A stretch of DNA of 64,000 nucleotides, taken from positions 293,225 to 357,224 of the forward strand of contig SEHB01000003.1 of the NCBI GenBank assembly GCA_004143945.1, given 5' to 3'. Under the pieces are notes generated by a model. It saw nothing but the letters and a program-made list of their open reading frames with translations. It ran no database searches and was not told the origin of the DNA. The position numbers were made by a program, and so were the translations under genes. Positions 13,070 to 20,239 of this stretch are shown here, one piece after another; within the stretch, counting starts at the first letter, position 1; each line of letters begins with the position of its first letter. Origin of the DNA: Lysobacteraceae bacterium (GTDB taxonomy: Bacteria; Pseudomonadota; Gammaproteobacteria; Xanthomonadales; Rhodanobacteraceae).

Positions 13070-13456
13070 TCAGCGGGCGGCCTTGCGCGCCGTCGCGGCC
13101 TGCTTGGTCATCGCTTCGCTGGTGTTCTCGAGGCTGCCCTTCGCGAGCGAGCCGAGCGCTTCGGAGGTCTTCAGCGAGACGCCGAACACTTCCTGGCTGT
13201 TGGCGTAGAGCTTCTCGGCGCTTTCCTTGGCGAGCTGGACGCCCTTCTCGGAAATCGTCTTCAGGCCTTCGAAATCGCGGACTTCGGCGGCCTCGGTCCA
13301 GAACTCGACCGACGCCTTCATGCGCTCTTCGAACGCCTTGAGGTTGAGCTCGGTGATGCGCTCGAAACCGGCGAGGGCCAGGCCCTGGGCCTTGACGAAG
13401 GTATCGGCATAGCTCTTGCCGAGCGCCGCGTTTTGGGAATTGATCTGCTCGAACAT
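13070..13456 (-). CDS. Phasin family protein
   Basis: 128 aa, mostly alpha-helical, with the phasin_2 pattern: N-terminal MFEQINSQNAALGKSYADTF, amphipathic helices, TEAAEVRDFEGL, and a Lys/Ala-rich C-terminus KQAATARKAAR. Phasins coat polyhydroxyalkanoate granules or act as small surface/stress proteins. No polyhydroxyalkanoate synthase gene lies in the window. ATG 13456 has AGAGG upstream and begins at the family start; the longer in-frame version is not supported. It has its own strong terminator, so it is probably monocistronic. Confidence 0.85.
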   Translation of the reverse strand: MFEQINSQNAALGKSYADTFVKAQGLALAGFERITELNLKAFEERMKASVEFWTEAAEVRDFEGLKTISEKGVQLAKESAEKLYANSQEVFGVSLKTSEALGSLAKGSLENTSEAMTKQAATARKAAR

Positions 13457-13681
13457 GATCGTTGCCTCTGGGTGTCTGGGGAGTGTGGAAGGCACTCTAG
13501 CAGAGGTTTTGTTGCGATGCAACACGCGAAGGGTCGCAGAACGCAGGATCGGGGCCTTCGTTCAGCCCTAGGCCATGTCCATCAATGGGTTGCGTTTGGA
13601 CTCGCGCATGTTGCGGCGCAGGTATCCTGCCGCGGTCGGCGATCCGCGAAAGCGCATCGGGGCGTGGACCCCCTGCCGCGG

Positions 13682-14050
13682 TCACGCGCGACGCTGGCCG
13701 CCGCGGTAGCGACAGGTCGAGGTGCAGGTTTCGTGCACGACGACTTCGCACAGTTGCGGCAGCCCGGGACGCAGGCGCTCCCAGATCCACGCCGCGAGGC
13801 GTTCGCTGGTCGGATTCTCGAGGCCCGGCACGTCGTTGAGGCAGCGATGGTCGAGCTGGTCGAACAGCGGTTCGAACGCCTTCTTGATGTCGGCGTAATC
13901 CATGATCCAGCCGAGTTCGGGATCGAGCGGTCCGGTGACATGGATCTCGATGCGGAACGAGTGGCCGTGCAGGCGCGCGCACTTGTGCCCCGCGGGCACG
14001 TTCGGCAGCCGGTGCGCCGCCTCGATCTGGAAGGTCTTCGAAATCTCCAT
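13682..14050 (-). CDS. queD: 6-carboxy-5,6,7,8-tetrahydropterin synthase (QueD/PTPS family)
   Basis: 122 aa (E. coli QueD 121). It converts 7,8-dihydroneopterin triphosphate to 6-carboxytetrahydropterin in queuosine/7-deazaguanine synthesis. The zinc histidines are in EAAHRL and LHGHSF, the catalytic cysteine is in GHKCARLHGH, and the C-terminal half carries CEVVVHET. ATG 14050 begins exactly at the family N-terminus MEISKTFQIEAAHRL; a long upstream in-frame extension is a shadow. No other queuosine genes lie nearby. Confidence 0.92.
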   Translation of the reverse strand: MEISKTFQIEAAHRLPNVPAGHKCARLHGHSFRIEIHVTGPLDPELGWIMDYADIKKAFEPLFDQLDHRCLNDVPGLENPTSERLAAWIWERLRPGLPQLCEVVVHETCTSTCRYRGGQRRA

Positions 14051-14179
14051 CGCGGCGAGTCTACTGGAGGCCGGGCCCGCGGCGCCGCCACCGTCGTCGC
14101 GCGCCTGGCGGGAATCCGCGCGGCTTCTCGTGAGACGGGGTGCGGGCGCCGTGTCCGCGCGAGTCCGATGGAGTAACCG

Positions 14180-14752
14180 ATGCAGACGATGGAACGCGCA
14201 CAGGACGCCCGTGCCGGCGCCTGGTGCTTCGGCGGCTTCAGGCTCGATCTCGCACGCGAGGAACTGGTCGGCCCCGGCGGCGTGCGGATCCTGCGGCGCA
14301 AGGCCTTCGCGACGCTGCGCCGCCTGCTCGAGGCCGCGCCCGCGCTGGTCACGCTCGACCAGTTGCTCGACGATGTCTGGGGCCGGCACGCGATTTCGCC
14401 GAGCGCGGTGCCCAACGTGATCGTCGAACTGCGCCAGGCGCTCGGCGACGACGCGCGCGCGCCGCGCTTCATCGAGACGCGGCATCGGCGCGGCTACCGC
14501 ATCGTCGTGCCGGTCACGCGCGAGCCCGCGACGCGAACCGCGAGCGGCGTGACGCAACGTGGCGGTGCCCTGCTCACCGCGCTCGAGGCCTGCGCGCGGC
14601 AGCCGGCCGCGATGCCGCACGCGCGCCTGCGCCGGCTGCACGAGCTTGCCTGTGAAAACGGCCTGCCGTTCCTCGCGATCGAAGTGCGCCTTGCCTTGCA
14701 GGCGCTGTGCGGAAGCGACACGAGTCTCGCGCGCCGCCTGGTCGGAAGCTGA
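14180..14752 (+). CDS. OmpR/CadC-type winged-helix transcriptional regulator
   Basis: 190 aa. Residues about 15-110 form a Trans_reg_C winged helix: FGGFRLDLAREELVG, then LRRLLEAAPALVTLDQLLDDVWG, the recognition helix SAVPNVIVELRQALGDD, and the wing FIETRHRRGYRIV. There is no receiver domain. The remaining 80 residues are helical and lack a membrane segment, unlike CadC, so the input is unknown. It is convergent with the kinase gene (21 bp between stops) and divergent from queD. Similar stand-alone domains often accompany TPR or kinase genes in Xanthomonadales, so a link to the neighbouring sigma/kinase pair is possible. Confidence 0.8.
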   Translation: MQTMERAQDARAGAWCFGGFRLDLAREELVGPGGVRILRRKAFATLRRLLEAAPALVTLDQLLDDVWGRHAISPSAVPNVIVELRQALGDDARAPRFIETRHRRGYRIVVPVTREPATRTASGVTQRGGALLTALEACARQPAAMPHARLRRLHELACENGLPFLAIEVRLALQALCGSDTSLARRLVGS

Positions 14753-14773
14753 CGCCGCCGGTGCGCAGCGGCC

Positions 14774-17182
14774 TCAGCCCGCGCGCGCGAGCTCACGATC
14801 GAGCGCCGCGAGTTCGCGACGCGCGGCATCGAACTCGGGCCGATCCGGCAACAGCGCGTGCGCGCGTGCGGCCTGTGCGCGCGCCGCGCGCGCATCGCCC
14901 GAACCGAGCTGCATGAATCCACGCTCGATCGCGAGCATCGCATGGCTCGGATGGGAGGCGTGCAGGTCCTGCCAGACCCGCGCGGCCTGCTCGAGCGCAG
15001 GCGCGGCCTCGGCGCCGCGGCCGAGCTTGCGCAGCACGCGCGCCTCGCCGAGCCACAGGTCGCCGCCGTCCCAGCCGAGGCGCGCTCCGAACAGGTCGGG
15101 CTGTTGGCCATGGCGGAACGCCGCGACCGCGCCGTCGAGGTCGCCGAGCTGCTCGCGCGCGCGAGCGAGCGTTTCGTACTGCATCGACAACGCGGTGCGC
15201 CCGCGCGCGCCGCTCGCTTCGTTGATCGCGATCGCGCGTTCGATCGCGCTGCGTGCCTCGGCGACGCGCCCGAGTTGCAACTGGTAGTTCGCGACGAGGA
15301 ACAGGTGGCGCGCGTACTCGGTGTGCTGTTCGCCCCACAGGCGCCTGCGGACCTCGCCATCGCTCGCGACCAGCGCATCGGCCTCGTCGTAGTCGCCACG
15401 CGCGATCAGCAATCCCGCGAGGCCGAGCGCGGCGAGGCTGGTATCGGGATGATCGGTCCCGTTGAGGCGCGCGAGCGTCGCATAGCCCTGGCGCTTCAGC
15501 GTGAGCGCCTCGTCGAAATAGCCGCCTTCGGCGAGCCGGCCCGAGAGGTCGTGCATCGCGCGCGCGGTCGCCGCGTTGTCGGCGCCGAGGCGTTCGAGCG
15601 CGCTCGCGAGCGCGGCGCGATTCTCCGCGATCGCGCGCTCGAGCTGGCCGTCCTGGTTGAGCCGGATCGCCTTCAGGCGCCACGCATGGATGCGTCGCTC
15701 GGCCTGGCTCTTGCGATCGCCGTACAGCTGCATCGCTTCGTCGACGAGCGCGAGCGATCGCGCGCGGTCTGGCGCGTCGGACAGCTGCGCCGCGAGGCCG
15801 TACGCGACGTCCGCGAGCAACGCTGGGTCGGGCGCTTCCTCGCGTTTGAGCAGTGCATACGATTCCTCGTACAGCGCGCGACTGCTGTCGCGCTCGCGCC
15901 GCTGCGAGTACATCTTGCCGAGCATGTAGAGCAGGCGTGCGCGCAGCGCGGGCTGGTTCTCGAGGCTCGTGCGCAGCTGCGCGGTGCCGTAGGCAAGCGC
16001 TTCGGCGACGGTCTTCTCCTCGCCGCGGTGCTGCTGCGGCGTCGCCCACATCAGGAGGCCCGACAGGAACTCGATCGCGGCTTCCGCGCGTTCGGCCTGC
16101 GCCGTGGCGCGCACCGCCTGCGCGCGCGCTGCGTCGCGTTCGATCGCGACGCGCCAGCCGGCGCCGGCCAGCAACACGATGCCGAACAGTGCGCCCGCGA
16201 CCGCGACCGGATGGCGCCGCACGAAACGCGACGCGAGGTAGCCGACGCCGCCGGCGCGCGCCGCGACGGGGCGATGCGCGAGGAAGCGCGCGATGTCATC
16301 TGCGAGCGCGGCGACGCCCGCGTAGCGCTCGCGCGGGTCGAGCGCGGTGGCGCGCTGGAGGATCGCCGCGAGATCGCGCGGCAGCGCGCGCAGCTGCGCG
16401 CTCGCGAGCGCCACCGGCGCGGCGCCGGGCGCGGCACCCGCGAGCGCAGTTGCGTGGCCCTCCGCGGCGGGCACCGGCAGCACGTCGAGCAGCGCCGCGA
16501 CCAGCAAGCCGGCCTGGTAGACGTCCGAGCTCACCGTCACCGCTTCGCCGCGCCATTGCTCCGGGCTCGCGTAGCGCGGCGTCAGCGCATGGTTGCCGAG
16601 CAGGTCCTGCTGGTCGGCGAGCCGCGCGATGCCGAAGTCGAGCAGGCGCACGCGTCCCTGCGCGTCGACGAGCACGTTCGAGGGCTTGATGTCGCGATGC
16701 ACGAGCAGGCGCGAATGCGCGAATGCGAGTGCGTCGCACAGCTCGAACGCGAGCTGCAGGCGCTGCGCGCGCGTCGCGACGTGGTGGCGGCACCACGCGT
16801 CGATCGGCTCGCCCTCGACGAGTTCCATCGCGAACCAGAGCATCGAGTCCGCCGTGCGCCCGCCGTCGATGAGGCGCGCGATGCCCGGGTGCTCGAGCCC
16901 GGCCAGCGTCTGCCGCTCGCGCCGGAACAGTTCCTCGGCGGCGCTGCGGTCGCCCGCGACCGCCATCCATTTCAGCGCGACGCGCTGCTCGAACTCGCCG
17001 TCGGCGCGCTCGGCGAGATAGACGATCGCCATGCCGCCGCGCGAGAGCTCGCGCACGATGCGGAACGCGCCGATCGCATCGCCGGGCTCGAGCTCGCGCG
17101 GCGGCGGCGACTGCGCGAGCAGCGCGCGCACCAGCGCGCCGCCGAAGGCGCCACCCGTGCGCAGGCGTTCGCGGTCGATCAC
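14774..17182 (-). CDS. Serine/threonine protein kinase with C-terminal TPR-like repeats
   Basis: 802 aa. Cytoplasmic Hanks-type kinase domain at about 38-310: glycine loop LSRGGMAIVY, VALK lysine K71, HRDIKPSN (catalytic Asp164), DFG at 182-184, and YASPEQ in place of APE. One membrane helix at about 325-345 (VAGALFGIVLLAGAGW) is followed by about 450 residues of helical TPR-like repeats, presumably periplasmic, ending in an Ala/Arg-rich helix. The start is GTG 17182, whose GTGA overlaps the TGA of the sigma-factor gene, so the two are translationally coupled. Pairing of such kinases with ECF sigma factors of this type is a known arrangement; phosphorylation of the sigma factor or a partner is an inference. 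Confidence 0.9.
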   Translation of the reverse strand: MIDRERLRTGGAFGGALVRALLAQSPPPRELEPGDAIGAFRIVRELSRGGMAIVYLAERADGEFEQRVALKWMAVAGDRSAAEELFRRERQTLAGLEHPGIARLIDGGRTADSMLWFAMELVEGEPIDAWCRHHVATRAQRLQLAFELCDALAFAHSRLLVHRDIKPSNVLVDAQGRVRLLDFGIARLADQQDLLGNHALTPRYASPEQWRGEAVTVSSDVYQAGLLVAALLDVLPVPAAEGHATALAGAAPGAAPVALASAQLRALPRDLAAILQRATALDPRERYAGVAALADDIARFLAHRPVAARAGGVGYLASRFVRRHPVAVAGALFGIVLLAGAGWRVAIERDAARAQAVRATAQAERAEAAIEFLSGLLMWATPQQHRGEEKTVAEALAYGTAQLRTSLENQPALRARLLYMLGKMYSQRRERDSSRALYEESYALLKREEAPDPALLADVAYGLAAQLSDAPDRARSLALVDEAMQLYGDRKSQAERRIHAWRLKAIRLNQDGQLERAIAENRAALASALERLGADNAATARAMHDLSGRLAEGGYFDEALTLKRQGYATLARLNGTDHPDTSLAALGLAGLLIARGDYDEADALVASDGEVRRRLWGEQHTEYARHLFLVANYQLQLGRVAEARSAIERAIAINEASGARGRTALSMQYETLARAREQLGDLDGAVAAFRHGQQPDLFGARLGWDGGDLWLGEARVLRKLGRGAEAAPALEQAARVWQDLHASHPSHAMLAIERGFMQLGSGDARAARAQAARAHALLPDRPEFDAARRELAALDRELARAG

Positions 17183-17736
17183 CGCGGATCCTGTGCGGCG
17201 AGCCACTCGCGCGCGCGCGCCCACTCGCGCTGCACGGTGCGCGTCGAGAGGCCGAGCGCCGTCGCAGTCTCCTCTTCGCTGAGCCCCGCGAAGAAGCGGC
17301 AGGCGACGACCGCGGCCTGTTGCGGCTGGTCGTGCTCGAGCTTGCGCAGGAGGTCGTCGATCGCGAGCAGTTCCTCCGCGTCGCGCGTCTGCGCGAGTTC
17401 GATGTCGTCGAGGTCGATGCGCTCGGCGCCACCGCCGCGCTTGTGCGCGAGCCGCGCGCGCGCCATCTCGATCAGCAGGTGGCGCATCGCCTGCGCGGCG
17501 ATCGCGAGCAGGTGGTCGCCGTCGTTGATGCCGGGGCAATTGCGGATCAGGCGCAGGTAGCACTCGTGCACGAGGCCGGTGGTGTCGAGCGTCGCGCCGC
17601 CGAGGCTGCGCCGCGCGCGTCGCGCGAGCACCTGCAGCTCGGCGTAGGCGCACGCGAATATGCGGTCCCAGGCGGCGCGGTCACCCGTGCGCGCGAGCGC
17701 CAGCGCGTCGGCGAGCGGGGCGGCTTGCTCGTTCAT
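17179..17736 (-). CDS. ECF-type RNA polymerase sigma factor
   Basis: 185 aa. Region 2 is around RAAWDRIFACAYAELQVLARRARR and LVHECYLRL; region 4 is a helix-turn-helix with FFAGLSEEETATALGLSTRTVQREWARAREWL. It belongs to the ECF-like group typically next to Ser/Thr kinases with TPR repeats (TIGR02999-type, family knowledge). No anti-sigma factor gene lies nearby; the coupled kinase gene takes that place. ATG 17736 was chosen because it starts just before the conserved region; a longer in-frame start adds a basic, non-conserved stretch. Confidence 0.88.
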   Translation of the reverse strand: MNEQAAPLADALALARTGDRAAWDRIFACAYAELQVLARRARRSLGGATLDTTGLVHECYLRLIRNCPGINDGDHLLAIAAQAMRHLLIEMARARLAHKRGGGAERIDLDDIELAQTRDAEELLAIDDLLRKLEHDQPQQAAVVACRFFAGLSEEETATALGLSTRTVQREWARAREWLAAQDPR

Positions 17737-17904
17737 GTCCAGGGGTCGAAGCCGGCTGCGATCGGCAGGCCCGATTATGGACCCGGCGGCCACGCGGGCG
17801 ACCGTGATGTGATCGAAATATCACGCTTCGCGGATCGGCTTGCGACAACCGGTGGCGCCCGCGGCGCGATCCTGCACCACCCTGCCCCGACCGCCGACCC
17901 CGCC

Positions 17905-18681
17905 ATGCTGCCGACCCGCATCCTCCCCTCCGCCGGAATCCGGACCGTGGGCCTGCGCGCGAGCCTGCTCGCCGGGCCCGTGCTCGCGCTGCCGACGCAC
18001 GCGCTCGCAGATGCGCCACCGCTGCACGCGGACTTCGACGCCGAACCCGTCGATGCCGCGATCGCGACCGGTGGCGCACTGCTCGGCCAGCCGATCACGG
18101 TCGACGAAGGCCTCTCGGCGATCGTGCGCGAGTCCGTGTTCGCGACGCCGTCGCTGGAGCTCTCGCACGATGCACCGGGACTCGCGCGCGCGCTCCGTTT
18201 CGAGTTCGTCGACGCGCAGGAAATCGCGCACGGCGACCTCGAGATCGCGTTCACGTTCCGCGCCGACCAGCTCGACTTCTTCAGCCTCGTCTACGTGCGC
18301 GAGCAGGGCGGAAGCGCGCAATCGTTCCTCACGATGGAACTGCATTCGACCGGCGACGTGCTCGCGAACGATGCGAGCGGCGAGCCTGCAGCGGTGGTGG
18401 GCCACTACGTCCCCGGCGTCGGGCAGCGCGTGCTCGCGACGTTCCACCTCGATGCCGGCACCTGGGACCTCGCGATCGACGACGTGCCGGCCGTGACCGC
18501 ACGCGCGCACGGCGTGCACGGCCGCGGCATCGGCGGCCTGCTGTTCGGCACGCACCACCAGACCGCCGCCGGCAGCCTGCTCCATCTCGACGACGTCGAG
18601 GTGCGCCGCGGCGACCGCATCCTCGTCGACGGATTCGAGCAGGCCATCACGCCCGTCGACGGTGTGGAGGCGCCGCAGTAG
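17905..18681 (+). CDS. Secreted protein of unknown function with DGFE-type motif
   Basis: 258 aa, not recognised. A signal peptide is likely (residues 1-36, RASLLAGPVLALPTHALADA). The mature part is predicted beta-rich with alternating hydrophobic residues, LEIAFTFRADQLDFFSLVYVRE and TFHLDAGTWDLAIDDVPAV, reminiscent of a lectin/LamG-like sandwich; that is an impression, not a match. Near the C-terminus is RILVDGFEQA, a variant of the DGFE tag shared with other secreted proteins in this window. The stop codon TAG is part of the GTAG head of a REP doublet. Function and ligand unknown. Confidence 0.65.
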   Translation: MLPTRILPSAGIRTVGLRASLLAGPVLALPTHALADAPPLHADFDAEPVDAAIATGGALLGQPITVDEGLSAIVRESVFATPSLELSHDAPGLARALRFEFVDAQEIAHGDLEIAFTFRADQLDFFSLVYVREQGGSAQSFLTMELHSTGDVLANDASGEPAAVVGHYVPGVGQRVLATFHLDAGTWDLAIDDVPAVTARAHGVHGRGIGGLLFGTHHQTAAGSLLHLDDVEVRRGDRILVDGFEQAITPVDGVEAPQ

Positions 18682-18769
18682 GAGCGCCGCAGGTGCGATC
18701 GACGAAGCGACGAAACCGCAAACTCGATGCGAACGGGCAAGACGACGGTCGCGGCTTTGCCGCTCCTAC
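18678..18769. repeat. GTAG REP doublet 1 (provides a stop codon)
   Basis: Begins GTAGGAGCG and ends with the inverted CGCTCCTAC. Bases 18679-18681 (TAG) are the stop of the upstream secreted-protein gene. The interior holds smaller complementary stretches. Head and foot match the GTAG REP class found in Stenotrophomonas (SMAG) and Pseudomonas. Confidence 0.85.
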
Positions 18770-18790
18770 AGGAGCTCCGGTCGACTACCT

Positions 18791-18882
18791 GCAGGAGCGC
18801 CGCGGGCGCGATCGACGAAGCCGCGAAAACGCAAGAACGACGCGAACGTGCAATACGACGGTCACCCCTTCGCCGCTCCGAC
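18791..18882. repeat. Degenerate tandem copy of REP doublet 1
   Basis: Starts GCAGGAGCGCCGCGGGCGCG and runs colinear with 18678-18769 over about 92 bp with scattered substitutions, ending CGCCGCTCCGAC. Both GTAG heads have decayed (GCAG and CGAC), so this is probably the older or an inactive copy. Confidence 0.75.
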
Positions 18883-18905
18883 GATGATGACCAACGTGCA
18901 ATGCA

Positions 18906-20063
18906 TCAGCTCTTCGGCGGTGACACCGGATGCACGCCGCGGACCCGTGCAACCACGCGGTTGCGCCCGAGCGATTTCGCCTCGTACAGCGCGCGGTCCG
19001 CGATCGCGATCAACAGGTCCGACGACTGATCCGGCTGCGGGCGCAACGAGGACACGCCGATGCTGACCGTCACCCACGGCGCGACGGCCTGTGGATGCGG
19101 CATTGCACGCGCCTCGACCGCGCGGCGCAGGTGTTCGCCGGCTCGCCGCGCCTCGCGCAGTCCGCAGCCGGGCAGCAGCAGTGCGAACTCCTCGCCGCCG
19201 TAACGCGCGACGTATTCGCGCGCGACACCGGCGACCTCGCAACACACCTGCGCGAGTTCGCGCAGGCATTCGTCGCCGTGCAGGTGCCCGCGCGCGTCGT
19301 TGAGCGCCTTGAAGCAGTCGACATCGGCGAGCAGCAGCCCGAGCGGCCGCGTCGCCTTCGCATGCTGCTCCCACTGTTCGGCCAGGTGCTGGTCGAAGCA
19401 GCGGCGGTTGGCGATGCCCGTGAGCCCGTCGCTCATCGACAGGCGTTGCAACCGGCGGTTCGCGTGCTCGAGCTCGCGCACGACGCGCGCGAGATGGATC
19501 GCCCCCGCGATCTGCGCCGCGATCGCATCGAACACCACGCACACCTCGGGCGCGAAGAAGTCCGCACGCGTGCTCTCGAGGTTGAGTACGCCGTGCAGGC
19601 GCGCGCGATGGCGGATCGGCACGAGATATTCGGAACGCACCTCGCGGTTGCCTGGCACGTAATCGGGATCGCCGTCGGTATCGACGATCAGCTGCGCGTG
19701 GCCGCTGCGCGCGCAGCGACCTGCGGCGCCCAGCGTGACCGGCCACGGCAGGGTGCCCGGAAGGTCGAGCTCGAGCGCGCCGGCCCAGACTTCCTGCACG
19801 AAGTGGCCGCCCTCGTCGTCGAGCAGGATGATGCTCGCGATCGTCACCGGCAGCCGCAGCACGATGCAGTCGACGATCCGCTGCAGCACGTCTTCGAGCG
19901 TGTCGCCCTGCAGCGCTTCGCTCGACACCTGCGCGAGGATGCCGGTCAGCATCGCGCGCCGGCCCGCCGCGTCGCGCTCGCCCCACGGCGTGCCGTCCGC
20001 GTCGTGACCGTTCCCGTGCCCTCGCGCCGATCGCCCCATGCTGCCCCGACCCGCTGCATCCAA
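18906..20063 (-). CDS. GAF-GGDEF diguanylate cyclase
   Basis: 385 aa, cytoplasmic. A GAF-type sensor domain (about 45-195: IVDCIVLRLPVTIASIILLDD, LVPIRHRARLHGVLNLES) is followed by a GGDEF domain (about 205-370: LSMSDGLTGIANRR, VDCFKALND, active site RYGGEEFALLLPG). GGEEF is a functional variant, so it should make cyclic di-GMP. The inhibitory I-site RxxD just upstream of VARYGGEEF is absent (REY before VARY), predicting no product inhibition. The start is uncertain: 20063, 20039 (MGRSARGHG) and 19952 (MLTGILAQ) are all in frame. Cyclic di-GMP is a standard regulator of EPS genes, relevant to the CRP/Clp-type site at 30639. Confidence 0.9.
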   Translation of the reverse strand: MDAAGRGSMGRSARGHGNGHDADGTPWGERDAAGRRAMLTGILAQVSSEALQGDTLEDVLQRIVDCIVLRLPVTIASIILLDDEGGHFVQEVWAGALELDLPGTLPWPVTLGAAGRCARSGHAQLIVDTDGDPDYVPGNREVRSEYLVPIRHRARLHGVLNLESTRADFFAPEVCVVFDAIAAQIAGAIHLARVVRELEHANRRLQRLSMSDGLTGIANRRCFDQHLAEQWEQHAKATRPLGLLLADVDCFKALNDARGHLHGDECLRELAQVCCEVAGVAREYVARYGGEEFALLLPGCGLREARRAGEHLRRAVEARAMPHPQAVAPWVTVSIGVSSLRPQPDQSSDLLIAIADRALYEAKSLGRNRVVARVRGVHPVSPPKS

Positions 20064-20204
20064 CGCCGCGAGTCTACGCCCTTGGGCGAGCCGGGCAGCC
20101 TCGCTTCCAATGGTTCATGGGTGCGTGCCGCGTGTAGAGCCCATCGGGACTGCGCTCCACGCGTTCGCAACGGACGCCATGTCGGCTGTCCATGACGCCA
20201 CGGC

Positions 20205-20231
20205 AAGGCCGCCGCACGCGGCGGCGGCCTT
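20205..20231 (-). terminator. Possible terminator hairpin after the beta-helix gene
   Basis: Perfect 11-bp stem AAGGCCGCCGC / GCGGCGGCCTT with a 5-base loop, 9 bp beyond the stop at 20240. No T run follows on the minus strand, so it may be only a hairpin. Confidence 0.45.
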
Positions 20232-20239
20232 CACGTGGG

